From positions 1-59,576 of the forward strand of contig NZ_BBPP01000047.1 in NCBI RefSeq assembly GCF_000787835.1: a stretch of 59,576 nt of DNA, read 5' to 3'. This document shows positions 7,761 to 15,587 of the stretch, piece by piece. The notes under the pieces were generated by a model. The model made no database searches. It was not told where the DNA came from and saw only the letters and a list, made by a program, of their open reading frames with translations. Source of the stretch: Streptacidiphilus melanogenes (GTDB lineage: Bacteria > Actinomycetota > Actinomycetes > Streptomycetales > Streptomycetaceae). The position numbers and the translations under genes are program-made. How positions within the stretch are numbered: the stretch's first letter is position 1; every line of letters begins with the position of its first letter.

Positions 7761-8057
7761 GACTGCAGCTTCGACAGCGCTGACACCTGGACCAACAACC
7801 CGGTCGACAACAGCACCGAAGCCAACCCCTACGCCTACGCCGACGACAACCCCCTCACCGACACCGACCCCAACGGCCACCGCCCCCTCGGCCCCACCGA
7901 CGGAGGCACCAGCGCCGACAACATCTGGGCCGCCCAGCGCGGCATGACGGCCGGCTACACCGTCAGCAACGGTCACTACACCTGGCACCAGACTCCCAAG
8001 CCCGATCGGGCTGACCAGATCCGGTACCACCGCTACATCGCCAACCCCCCTACATGA
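7761..8057 (+). pseudogene. 3' remnant of an RHS-repeat protein gene
   Basis: One frame reads DTWTNNPVDNSTEANPYAY followed by ADDNPLTDTDPNGH, the signature end of the RHS-repeat-associated core. In complete RHS proteins the core cleaves off a variable C-terminal domain, often a toxin. Everything upstream of this core end is missing. The frame stops at 8055 straight after a run of six C (8045-8050). With one more C it would continue without a break into the next reading frame (about IANPPYMIDDQYVREY). The Pro/Thr-repeat frame over the same bases is an out-of-frame translation. Confidence 0.75.
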
Positions 8058-8749
8058 TCGACGATCAGTACGTGCGGGAGTATGCCGCCCACGAGCGCCA
8101 GGTCTACCTCGATCGACTGGCCTACGATCGGGCACAGGCACGACTGGCGGCTCAGCGGGCGCAAGCAAGACTGGCGTACGAGCGGGCCCAGACACAGCTG
8201 CACCAAGCCTCGGTACACTTCAACAACTACGCCTGCGGGCGTCTCGGCCGATGTGTCGGGCAACCGCAGCAGCTCCAAGGCAGCCTCCCCAAGCCGATCA
8301 AGGTTGCCGGACTGAGCTTGGGCGATGCATTCCTCACCGGGGTCGACCTCGCCCAAGGCGGCGTGGATCCAGCCACTGACGCCGCTGACGCCGTCGACAT
8401 CGAAGCCCTCGACGCCGCACTCGGCGACGGCGCCGGCGCCTCCGACGCCGCCACGACCGCAGCAAAAGACAACAGCGCCGACGTCGACTGGCGCACTGAG
8501 TTCGAGAACCTGACCAAGGGGCGGCAGCCTCACGTCAGGGAGTCGCCCACGACGGAGGACATGCGCGGCCTCTTCGACCGCTGGACCACCGGAGCGGACC
8601 GGATGCCCGCGCGTGGCGCGAAGGTCCCGGACGTGTTCAAGCTGTCAGATGGAACAGTCATGCAGTGGCGACTGACCTCCGGATCCGGCGGCGAAACCAT
8701 CGACATCTTCCCCGAACTCGGAAAGGCACTGAAGGTTCATCTGCCATGA
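8054..8749 (+). CDS. C-terminal region of RHS protein, putative toxin domain
   Basis: An ATG at 8054 overlaps the stop of the RHS remnant. The product has a charged helical linker rich in Arg/Ala/Gln (RLAYDRAQARLAAQRAQARL), then an Ala/Asp-rich hinge (VDPATDAADAVDIEALDAAL). It ends in a compact domain of about 85 residues (from WRTEFENLTKGRQPHV through DGTVMQWRLTSGSGGETIDI to KVHLP). The position directly after an RHS core, and a coupled downstream gene, fit the polymorphic-toxin layout. I do not recognise the toxin family. It is probably the same gene as the RHS remnant, now out of frame, so translation from 8054 alone is uncertain. Confidence 0.55.
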   Translation: MIDDQYVREYAAHERQVYLDRLAYDRAQARLAAQRAQARLAYERAQTQLHQASVHFNNYACGRLGRCVGQPQQLQGSLPKPIKVAGLSLGDAFLTGVDLAQGGVDPATDAADAVDIEALDAALGDGAGASDAATTAAKDNSADVDWRTEFENLTKGRQPHVRESPTTEDMRGLFDRWTTGADRMPARGAKVPDVFKLSDGTVMQWRLTSGSGGETIDIFPELGKALKVHLP

Positions 8750-9078
8750 GCCAGGAACAGATCATCGAAGAGATCCTCTACGAAGGCCTGGAGGACTGGG
8801 TGCCGATCGACACCGTGATCGGCTGGGCCCGAGAGACAGCCCCCGACGAATTCAAGAGCCTCACGACCTCCGTCTTGGAGGAACTGCTCGGCAACGGATG
8901 GATGCTGGCCGGGGACATCGGCGACCAGGGCTTCGAGCCGCGCCAGGGAGAGTGGCAAGCCACCCTGCAGACACTCCTGCAGGAGCTCGAGGAGATGCAG
9001 TGGGCCCCGTTCGGCGGTGGTTGCTGGTTGGCCAACACCGAGGCCGGCAGTGAATGGGTGCGACGCCGTCGTCCCTGA
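8746..9078 (+). CDS. Putative immunity protein for the adjacent toxin
   Basis: The ATG at 8746 overlaps the toxin-region stop as ATGA, so the two are translationally coupled. The product (110 aa) is acidic, with many Glu/Asp (MSQEQIIEEILYEGLEDWV, LLQELEEMQWAPFGGG) and several Trp. That is common for immunity proteins that mask basic toxin surfaces. It has no signal peptide or membrane segment, so it should be cytoplasmic. The specific family is not recognised. The role is inferred from position, coupling and charge. Confidence 0.6.
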   Translation: MSQEQIIEEILYEGLEDWVPIDTVIGWARETAPDEFKSLTTSVLEELLGNGWMLAGDIGDQGFEPRQGEWQATLQTLLQELEEMQWAPFGGGCWLANTEAGSEWVRRRRP

Positions 9079-9356
9079 GGAGCTGAACTCCAACCCCTGC
9101 CAGACCGAAATCGCTGGAGCCCAAGACCGCAGTCACCCTCAGCAGGTCTTGGTATCCGCTCGACCGCGTGAGCCGTCGCCTGAGCAAGCGGCGGTCGCCG
9201 GCCTTCCATCCCGCGGAACTCGAGGCGGGTGCTCTCCGCGCCGGTTCTGCATCGACCCTGGTCCTCCATTCGGCTGCGTCGCAGCCGGACTTTGCGGGTG
9301 TGTTCAAGCCGGCAGGGTCATCAACGCCTTCCCCTTCGATGCCGGAGGATGATGAG

Positions 9357-9761
9357 ATGGAATTCAGGTACAGCAACCTGACAATCCAAGACCTGCGGCA
9401 CCGCACCCTTGCCGACCTAGTCGTAAACATCGAGGCTGATTTCCAGATCATCGAATCGGACAAGGTTCTCTACACAGAGCAATCCTTTCCGGTCTACGAA
9501 CTCGCACGGCAATTGACACTGTGGGGACGCGCAGAGGAGGACGCGCTTGACGATTTCACGTTCGATTCGATGTCCTTCGAAGACCCCGGTGCCGTCCAAG
9601 TGGCCAGGAGTGGCGACGCTTGGGTCGTGTTCTCGGGATTCACGCCCGGGGTGACCAGCTCTAGTTTGAGCTTGGACAGGATTCGAGGCGCAGTCCAGAG
9701 ATTTTCGGCACAACTGCGGGCGGAGCTCGACTCCCTGGGGGTTTTCGCCCCAGATATCTGA
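9357..9761 (+). CDS. Small acidic protein, DUF7878-like
   Basis: ATG 9357 has GGAGGA at 9344-9349. The 134-residue product (MEFRYSNLTIQDLRHRTLAD, then IEADFQIIESDKVLYTEQSF and VYELARQLTLWGR) resembles small streptomycete proteins that I would place with DUF7878. That name is from memory and unverified. It is strongly acidic and soluble, like an immunity protein. The base composition is less GC-rich than its surroundings, as is that of the next gene, which suggests transfer together with the RHS module. Confidence 0.55.
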   Translation: MEFRYSNLTIQDLRHRTLADLVVNIEADFQIIESDKVLYTEQSFPVYELARQLTLWGRAEEDALDDFTFDSMSFEDPGAVQVARSGDAWVVFSGFTPGVTSSSLSLDRIRGAVQRFSAQLRAELDSLGVFAPDI

Positions 9762-9990
9762 ATCGACGGACAGGGCTTGGCGACATCTCGTTGCCGGGCC
9801 CTTTTCGTTGTTGTGCTGCAGCGCAATGAAACAGCTCACAGGCAGGAGACCCCGCTGATGGCGGGCGAGCCCGGGCTGTTGGAAGAACGCTCCTTGGCGC
9901 CGTTGGGGGAGCTGGACGATGCTGCGGCAGATGTCGTCAAGTCCCGTGGGGGCGACCCCTAGTGCGTGATCAGATTGGGAGGAAGTCGCA

Positions 9991-10485
9991 ATGAGCGGCC
10001 AGAAATTGCCAACGGACGAAGCGGAGCTCTACCGGGCGTTCCTGCGAGGAGCGGTACCGTTTCGCCCCTACTCGGCAGCAGTTGACTTGGTATTCAGAGT
10101 TCCTGAACTGCGCCAATGGATGATCGACGGCGGATTCGCATACCTGCGCGAAGACAAAGAGCGGCCAACTGCCGAGATCGACTTCAAGGCCGCCACGGAC
10201 CGCGTCCGTGAAGCGGTGGCCAGCGGGTCGTTCGAGTCGGAGTTCCCTCCGGGCGACTCGTGCCGCGCGGCGCTCTGGCTGGCCGCCAGCCTCGCAGGCG
10301 TCCCGCACTTGGACCCGCTGAGATTCTTCGTGGAAGCCCTGAGCGCCGACCACGCAAAGCTCTGCGCCGAGGCAGTCATGTATGCGGCGGATTTCATGGA
10401 CGGCACTGCTGATCCGAGCGGCGGACTTGACGATGAGTCGATGGGGCCGCGTGAAGAACTGTTTGACAAAATCTGCTGGGAGTAG
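9991..10485 (+). CDS. Acidic hypothetical, possible orphan immunity protein
   Basis: ATG 9991 is preceded by GGGAGGAAG. The 164-residue product (MSGQKLPTDEAELYRAFLRG) contains MIDGGFAYLREDKERPTAEI and a Cys-containing helical middle (DSCRAALWLAASLAGVPHLD). It ends acidic (GLDDESMGPREELFDKICWE). No membrane segment or catalytic motif is visible. Families of this size and charge commonly follow RHS toxin tips as spare immunity genes. That role is inferred from place only. Confidence 0.5.
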   Translation: MSGQKLPTDEAELYRAFLRGAVPFRPYSAAVDLVFRVPELRQWMIDGGFAYLREDKERPTAEIDFKAATDRVREAVASGSFESEFPPGDSCRAALWLAASLAGVPHLDPLRFFVEALSADHAKLCAEAVMYAADFMDGTADPSGGLDDESMGPREELFDKICWE

Positions 10486-10627
10486 AGTTCGATCTGGCCA
10501 AGACATTATGAGTATTGGCCTCGGAGGCCCCAGGCCCAACGGAAGCGGTCCGACTTGGAAGCACGTCCGGCTTGAGGTCGGGCCTGGCAGCGATGACCGC
10601 CCCGGCGATCGCCGCCAGCACCCAATG

Positions 10628-10661
10628 GCAGCTTTCCTATGAGGGATCATGGGAAAGCTGC
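10628..10661. terminator. Hairpin downstream of the Fic/Doc toxin gene
   Basis: GCAGCTTTCC (10628-10637) is the exact complement of GGAAAGCTGC (10652-10661) around a 14-base loop. It lies about 75 bases past the stop of the minus-strand toxin gene and about 140 bases past the plus-strand gene ending at 10485. There is no clear T-run on either side, so the termination role is tentative. Confidence 0.4.
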
Positions 10662-10734
10662 GCTTCGCTCCAAAACGGTTGGACGTCGGCTGCTTCTGCC
10701 GGTCAGCTCCTGGGCTTCAAATCGCTGTGTCCGG

Positions 10735-11106
10735 TCAGACCCGCCAGCCGCGGATCAGGTCGGCGCACGTGTACACGTCGGCACTGCCCGCGCGAACCGC
10801 GTGCGCCAGCTCGCTCAGCGCCCCGTAGGGGGCGTCGACGGCCTGCCCGGACGCCGCCATGTAGGCCACCGCGATCAGCGCCCCGTACAAGGCATTGCGA
10901 GCCGGCAGGGGGCGGACCGAGACAATCTCGTGGAACAGCGCCGCCGCGCGCCAGGCCGCGTCTGCGGTGTAGTCCAGTCGTGGCGTGTTGACCCGGTGCC
11001 GGGCGACCGCGGCAACCAGGCCGGAGAAGTCGTGGACGTCCGGGTATTTCGGCAGCACCTCTGCCTGGCGTTCCAGGAGCCAGCGGATGTCGACGTGGAG
11101 CTCCAT
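10735..11106 (-). CDS. Fic/Doc-family toxin
   Basis: The 123-residue protein has the streptomycete Doc-like layout: VDIRWLLERQAEVL, then WRAAALFHEIVSVRPLPARN with ALYGALIAVAYM, then YGALSELAHAVRAGSADVYT. The classical Fic motif HPFxxGNGR is degenerate here (HEIVSVRPLPARN keeps the His and an Arg-Asn). Doc toxins phosphorylate EF-Tu and stop translation. Whether this divergent motif does so is unknown. The stop/start region is directly next to the antitoxin gene (one base apart), forming an antitoxin-first operon. Confidence 0.8.
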   Translation of the reverse strand: MELHVDIRWLLERQAEVLPKYPDVHDFSGLVAAVARHRVNTPRLDYTADAAWRAAALFHEIVSVRPLPARNALYGALIAVAYMAASGQAVDAPYGALSELAHAVRAGSADVYTCADLIRGWRV

Positions 11107-11107
11107 C

Positions 11108-11341
11108 TCAGGCGGCCTGCCCGGTGGCGCTGTCCGGTTCCTCCTCCGGGAAAGCCTCGGCGAACTCGCAGGCGTGCTTCGCCAGGAAAGCGGCCGCAGT
11201 CGCGGCGCCGCCGTCCAGGCGCGGATCGCGTTCGGCCGCCTGCGTGATCAAAGCGGTCACCGTGGTGCCCTCGGCCTCGGCCCGTGCGACGAGCCGGGCA
11301 TGCACATCGTCATCGAGCCGGATGTTGATCTGCTTCGTCAT
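11108..11341 (-). CDS. Ribbon-helix-helix antitoxin
   Basis: ATG 11341 starts a 77-residue protein whose first part, MTKQINIRLDDDVHARLVAR, is a ribbon-helix-helix DNA-binding fold. It is followed by an acidic tail (CEFAEAFPEEEPDSATG) that would bind the toxin. The palindrome GTATAGC-N5-GCTATAC lies 10 bases upstream of the start and is the likely operator. The pair would autoregulate as RHH modules usually do. Confidence 0.85.
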   Translation of the reverse strand: MTKQINIRLDDDVHARLVARAEAEGTTVTALITQAAERDPRLDGGAATAAAFLAKHACEFAEAFPEEEPDSATGQAA

Positions 11342-11350
11342 ACCCCCAGC

Positions 11351-11369
11351 GTATAGCAAGCCGCTATAC
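11351..11369. promoter_or_regulatory. Palindromic operator of the toxin-antitoxin operon
   Basis: GTATAGC (11351-11357) and GCTATAC (11363-11369) form a perfect inverted repeat with a 5-base spacer. It lies 10 bases upstream of the antitoxin ATG and overlaps the stop region of the 5'-nucleotidase gene (11364). TATA-like bases in the arms could also serve as a -10 element, so bound antitoxin would block the promoter. Confidence 0.65.
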
Positions 11370-12350
11370 ACCGGGGAGGTCCTGCTCGGTTTCAGTGGCC
11401 CCGGCCGGCCCCGACTGCGGCACCTGGTTGAGCTGGCCGAACGGCACGTGCACGCTGGGTGCGGCCAGCGAGGTACTGGCGAGGTGGCCCTTCTGGTCAT
11501 CAAAAAAGATGTGCGGCTTCAGCACCTTCATGATCGCCCCCTTGTCGATGCCGCCAAGGAAGAAGGCGTCGTTGACCCGCAGCCCCCACCGCTTCAGGCT
11601 CATCACTGCCCGCTCGTGAGCGGGGGCGTTGCGCGCGGTGACGAGCGAGACGTGGACGCGGATCCGGTAGGTGTCATCGCTCCTGCGCCTTTCCTCCTCG
11701 CTCTGCTGGATGCGGTTCACGGCGGCTAGGAAGTCTCTCAGCGGGCCTGGGTCGAGAGGTTCATCGGCGTGAGCTGCCTCGTGCGCCCGGTATCCCTCGA
11801 TCCCTTCCGTCTGGAAAACCTGCTCGGAAGCATCGCCAGCCAGCACACCGTCGAAGTCGAAGGCGATCCGCAGGTCCCCGTCATCGGAATCGTCTTGCAA
11901 GACAGGGCCGATGACCTGGCCCGCGGGCAGGCCCATGGCGACGGCCTCGCGCACGTCGCCCTCGTTGGCCGACAGGAACAAGGACATGTGCAGAGCCCGC
12001 ATGAACCGGTACGGCGAGCGTCCCTGCATGAAGATCGCCCGGGTGATCGACAGCCCCCGGGCCCGGACGGATCGCATGACCCGCAGACCGGTGTCCGGAT
12101 CGTTGCGGGACAAGACGATGACCTCGACCAGCGGATCGCCTTCGTCGGCGAGATCGTTCAGCGAGAGCACGCGGCGGATAAAGGAGAACGCGACGCCAGG
12201 CTGGAGTGTGTCGTCCAGGTGCTCCTGCTGGTAAGCCCGATAGCTCTCCTCGCCGTGCTCACGAAAGACCCTGTCCGAGTCAGACAGGTCGAACAAGGCG
12301 CTGGACGCGACACCGACGACCAGACGTTCAGCGAGCTCGTAAGGCGGCAT
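11364..12350 (-). CDS. 5'-nucleotidase (cytosolic NT5C1-like)
   Basis: The 328-residue protein matches the bacterial members of the cytosolic 5'-nucleotidase family (PF06189). It opens MPPYELAERLVVGVASSALF, has VIVLSRNDPDTGLRVMRSV, and carries the HAD-like DFDGVLAGDASEQVF, IRVHVSLVTARNAPAHERAV, FLGGIDKGAIMKVLKPHIFF and DDQKGHLAST. It should hydrolyse nucleoside monophosphates in the cytoplasm. Its start is ATG 12350. The last codons overlap the operator of the downstream toxin-antitoxin operon, so read-through from this gene could feed that operon. Confidence 0.85.
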   Translation of the reverse strand: MPPYELAERLVVGVASSALFDLSDSDRVFREHGEESYRAYQQEHLDDTLQPGVAFSFIRRVLSLNDLADEGDPLVEVIVLSRNDPDTGLRVMRSVRARGLSITRAIFMQGRSPYRFMRALHMSLFLSANEGDVREAVAMGLPAGQVIGPVLQDDSDDGDLRIAFDFDGVLAGDASEQVFQTEGIEGYRAHEAAHADEPLDPGPLRDFLAAVNRIQQSEEERRRSDDTYRIRVHVSLVTARNAPAHERAVMSLKRWGLRVNDAFFLGGIDKGAIMKVLKPHIFFDDQKGHLASTSLAAPSVHVPFGQLNQVPQSGPAGATETEQDLPGV

Positions 12351-12450
12351 ATCAAACCCTCACGGACGACAGCATCCCAAGCACCGCCATCGTCGCACTG
12401 GTGTCCCTGCCCCACTGCCTGAGCACATCGGTCCGCCGGCTCCGCCATGT

Positions 12451-13206
12451 CGTACAACGCACGCGCATCCACCCTTCGGCCCCGTCCAGGTCTCCCCGCC
12501 CGTCGACGCCGACAAAGACCACGTCGTCGCACAGTTGGTCTTCGCGTTGGACCTGTCCGGGATTCCCACCGCCGTTCGGCTCGACCGCATCCGCGAGCGC
12601 TTCGCCCCGGACGAGGTCGAGCTGACCCTCGCCCTGGCCCACGCCACGGTGCTGCCGGTGCCTCGCGCCCGGACACTCGCCCACGCCTTCCAGTACTTCT
12701 GGCTGGGGAAGCTCGACGCGGCGGCGTGCATCGCCCTGCCGCATATCGAGCAGATCCTCCGCCAGCTCCTACGCCCCCAAGTCCCCATCGTGTCCGTGGC
12801 CAAGGGTCAGACACCCGGCACCATTGACCAACTGGGCAGGCCCATCCGCAACATGCCGGCCGCCGGGTATCCCGCAGATTGGAGCCGCGCCCTGGAGCTT
12901 CTCCTCACCCACCCCGGCCGCGGCGTGAACCTGCGCAACGACGTCTGCCACGGCTTGATCGGCACACCACCAAAGAACCGCGTCGCGCTCATCCGCCAGG
13001 CAGCTCTGTACCTGCTCAGCCACACGGGCACCGAAGCCTCACGCTTCCGGCCCAGCCCGTCCTTTGACTGGACCTGGGGAAGTGGCGCTCACTCGGGGCT
13101 CCACCGGTCAGGCACCCTCGACCAGCCCTACCGCGTGGTTTCCTCCCGGGGAGCCCGGACAAACCTTGAACGGCAACTACGACGGACGATATATCTAATC
13201 CCATGA
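12451..13206 (+). pseudogene. Remnant of a HEPN/DUF4209-like protein gene
   Basis: A frame with family-like composition (SPPVDADKDHVVAQLVFALD, RTLAHAFQYFWLGKLDAAAC) contains GVNLRNDVCHGLIG. The R-N-D-V-C-H pattern fits the Rx4-6H motif of HEPN domains as found near the end of DUF4209-type proteins. No start codon with a ribosome site is present; TTG 12535 is the first possible one. The last 50 residues look like read-through into the PadR promoter. I infer that the gene lost its 5' end, probably in the rearrangement beside the nucleotidase gene. Confidence 0.5.
13166..13196 (+). promoter_or_regulatory. Promoter for padR, probable leaderless transcript
   Basis: TTGAAC at 13166-13171 and TATATC at 13190-13195 are separated by 18 bases. 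Transcription would begin about 7 bases after the -10 box, essentially at the PadR start codon (13203). No ribosome site precedes that ATG, so a leaderless mRNA is likely. Confidence 0.5.
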
Positions 13207-13574
13207 GCGATCGAGCCATGCAGGAGCCGACGCTGCTCCTGCTCGCAGCACTGGCTGGCGAGCCGAGACACGGCTACGCCCTGATCCGCGAGGTCCATGC
13301 AATCTCCGCCGGCCGTGTCAGGCTCCGGGTCGGCACCCTCTACAGCGCCCTGGACCGCCTCCTGCGCGAGGGCCTGATCCGCGTCGAACGCGAAGAGGTC
13401 ATCGACGGCCGCGCCCGCAAGATCTACGCCCTGGCCGACCCGGGACACGACGTACTGACAGCCGAAGCCGAGCGGCTCCGCGCCCTCCTGGCCGCCGTCG
13501 AGCAGAGCATCCAGCCGCGCAAGCGCCCCACCCGTGCCGCCATCAGCCCCAGCCCTAAGGGAGCCCTGGCATGA
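13203..13574 (+). CDS. PadR-family transcriptional regulator
   Basis: The 123-residue protein has the PadR winged-helix: LLLLAALAGEPRHGYALIRE, VRLRVGTLYSALDRLLREGL and IRVEREEVIDGRARKIYALA. These repressors sense small molecules and usually control the gene next to them. It starts at ATG 13203, and its stop overlaps the start of the membrane protein gene as ATGA. It probably represses its own operon, with the operator inside the promoter at 13166-13196. Confidence 0.9.
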   Translation: MSDRAMQEPTLLLLAALAGEPRHGYALIREVHAISAGRVRLRVGTLYSALDRLLREGLIRVEREEVIDGRARKIYALADPGHDVLTAEAERLRALLAAVEQSIQPRKRPTRAAISPSPKGALA

Positions 13575-14539
13575 CCCACCAACCGAGCCCCCTGGCCCTG
13601 CGACTGGCTCTGCGCCTGTATCCAGTCGCCTACCGCGCCGAACACGCGGCCGAGCTCACCACCACCTTCCACGACGTCACCACCGGTGCACCGCGGGCCG
13701 AGCGGCTACGCGAGTACGCGAGCCTGACCGGCACAGCCATTCGCCTGCGCGTGGGGCTGGGCCGCACCGGCCTGCCGGGACGCGTCCTGGCTCAGGCCGC
13801 CCCGTTGGCGATCGCGGTCGCGGCAGGCAGCCAACTGCCTTACCTGCTGCGCGCACACCTTCTGCTCGAATCATGGGGTTCGCCCTTGGGACCGCCGCTC
13901 GCGGACCAGGCCTGGGCTGTCGACCAGGGCCTGCTTGTGCCGCTGCTGTGGATCGCGGCCCTGGCCGTCGCGATCGCCAAGCGCTGGGGAGCCCTCCGGG
14001 TCCTGGCCCTGTTCGCCGGCCTGGACCAGGCCGTGCTGGGGATCATCCACCCCAACGCAATGCCGGTTCCCTTCGGCATGGTGATGGACGCCGACGCGTT
14101 CACCGCGCTGTCCGGACTTCTAGGCGCCGCGCTCGTTCTGGCCCCACCGCGCGAGCAACTCGCAACCGCACCCTGGCGGGGGCTGCTGCCGGCCGCGCTG
14201 ACACTCGGGGTGGCCATCACCTTGGTCTTCCCCGGCTTCTACCTCCGTATCCTGCTGGGCGTCCTTTACGGCTTCTTCGGCGAAGAAGCCTCCGGGCCGA
14301 TGATCGGGCCCTCCGCCGCCGTCCTCGGCTGCGTACTCGCCGCGCTGATCAGCGTCTGGGCGCTCCGGCGCCCGGAGCGCGTCGCGGGCATCGCCCTGGC
14401 CGCCCTGCCCTGCTCCCTGGCGGGATACCTGCCCACCGTCTCCGGCTACGGCGCCGCCATCAGTGCCGCCGCGGTGCTGCTCACCGGAGCGGCCGTGGCC
14501 ACACTCCGCCGACGCGGCGCGCCAACCGAGCGCGCCTGA
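13571..14539 (+). CDS. Multi-pass membrane protein coupled to PadR
   Basis: ATG 13571 overlaps the PadR stop (ATGA). The 322-residue protein begins with a soluble segment typical of PadR partners (LALRLYPVAYRAEHAAELTT). At least seven hydrophobic segments follow (for example VLAQAAPLAIAVAAG, LLVPLLWIAALAVAIA, LLPAALTLGVAITLVF, GLLGAALVLAP, AAVLGCVLAALISVWAL). No transporter motif or ATP-binding partner is visible. Families of this kind (PadR plus permease-like membrane protein) often act in envelope stress or antibiotic resistance. That is context only. Confidence 0.8.
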   Translation: MTHQPSPLALRLALRLYPVAYRAEHAAELTTTFHDVTTGAPRAERLREYASLTGTAIRLRVGLGRTGLPGRVLAQAAPLAIAVAAGSQLPYLLRAHLLLESWGSPLGPPLADQAWAVDQGLLVPLLWIAALAVAIAKRWGALRVLALFAGLDQAVLGIIHPNAMPVPFGMVMDADAFTALSGLLGAALVLAPPREQLATAPWRGLLPAALTLGVAITLVFPGFYLRILLGVLYGFFGEEASGPMIGPSAAVLGCVLAALISVWALRRPERVAGIALAALPCSLAGYLPTVSGYGAAISAAAVLLTGAAVATLRRRGAPTERA

Positions 14540-14768
14540 AACGCGCGGGACCGTCGCACTCTGGGGTCGTCAAGCGATAGCAGCAGGTCATCGTGCATCT
14601 GATGCCTAGCAGGTTGCGGGGGGCCTCCGGCTCCTCGAACGCCCTCTCAGCGGTGTCACATCCCGTAGCGGCTCCACAGGTAGGCGGCGCAGGGCCCCAC
14701 GCCGGGAGGGCCCGGAGGTGTTGACCGAGTGGGCGGTGGTCACCGCCTGAGCAGTCTTGCGCGGTGTG

Positions 14769-14811
14769 CCCGCCTTGCCCGGCCGCGCGATATGGGCCCG
14801 GGCAGGGCGGG
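14769..14811 (-). terminator. GC-rich terminator of the secreted-protein gene
   Basis: CCCGCCTTGCCCGG (14769-14782) pairs with CCGGGCAGGGCGGG (14798-14811), with one wobble. It lies directly after the stop of the minus-strand gene at 14817. No T-run is present, as is usual for actinobacterial terminators. Confidence 0.6.
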
Positions 14812-14816
14812 ACAGG

Positions 14817-15233
14817 TCAGCGGGTGACGTGGATGGTGTCGGTGTTGGAGTAGTCGAGCGGGACCAGCCTGTGGTTGCGGACGGTCTCGAGGACTGCGCG
14901 CAACTGGTAGGCGCCGGGTTTGTCGAATTCGACGGACGTGACCATCACGCCGAATCCGTCGGGGTCGAACGAGATGGGCTGCGCCGGGCAGTACGCGTGC
15001 CAGCTGCCGTGCGTTCCGCTGCGCCACTGGAGGCAGAACCAGGGGTGACGGGTGCGCGAGTCTATCCCCTCCGGCTGGACGTCGAACCGGTGGTGAGCAC
15101 GGACCGCGCCCGGGGCCTTGAGGACGAAGAACCTCTGCCCGGACCGGTCGGTCGCACCTGCGGTCACCGGCACGGCCGCGGCAAGTCCCACGGTGGCGGC
15201 GATCACGCCGAGGCGCAGGATACCTTTCAACAC
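14817..15233 (-). CDS. Secreted protein with signal peptide, 138 aa
   Basis: MLKGILRLGVIAATVGLAAA is a Sec signal with likely cleavage after AGA (about residue 27). The mature part has two Cys (WFCLQW, AYCPAQ) that could form a disulfide, and it ends DYSNTDTIHVTR. No catalytic motif is seen. Small extracellular beta-sheet proteins of this kind are common in Streptomyces and uncharacterised. It starts at ATG 15233 with GGGGGAATCG upstream. Confidence 0.7.
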   Translation of the reverse strand: MLKGILRLGVIAATVGLAAAVPVTAGATDRSGQRFFVLKAPGAVRAHHRFDVQPEGIDSRTRHPWFCLQWRSGTHGSWHAYCPAQPISFDPDGFGVMVTSVEFDKPGAYQLRAVLETVRNHRLVPLDYSNTDTIHVTR

Positions 15234-15587
15234 TGCTGCGATTCCCCCTCTTTCATGACACTTGAGGAAAACACGTGCCAGGTGGCAGGTGTTCGCACGC
15301 GATCGTATCCGCCTGCGGAATCGACCACGCCCCGATCCGGCGAGATACCCGCCCGCTCGCGCCGGGGCCGCACAGCGCCCGCACTCCCTCAGGTGCTGCC
15401 CCCCCGTTCAACCAGCAGGTACCGCGACCGGCCCGCCCGGTAGAGCAGGGCGTCCCAGCCAGCTCGCCTGAGGGTTGCGTCCTGGGAAGTGGTGTACGGG
15501 TTTCCACCTGATCCGGGGGGGTTGATCCTGAATCGGTTGGGCACCCGCATAGTTGAACGACCATCGGCTGATCTTCGAGGTGTCTAA
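15234..15587. other. Gene-free stretch before the IS701 copy
   Basis: No frame has family-like composition. The part next to the insertion, together with the bases right of the IS (from 16982), reads like an older IS end, and the joined sequence across the CTAA target is AT-richer than its surroundings. I cannot name that older element. Confidence 0.35.

Noticed and set aside
7615-7947. Pro/Thr-repeat frame (PTPTPTPTTTPSPTPTPTAT) that looks like a cell-wall linker
   Set aside because: The same bases in another frame encode the conserved end of an RHS core. The repeat is an out-of-frame effect of GC-rich codons.
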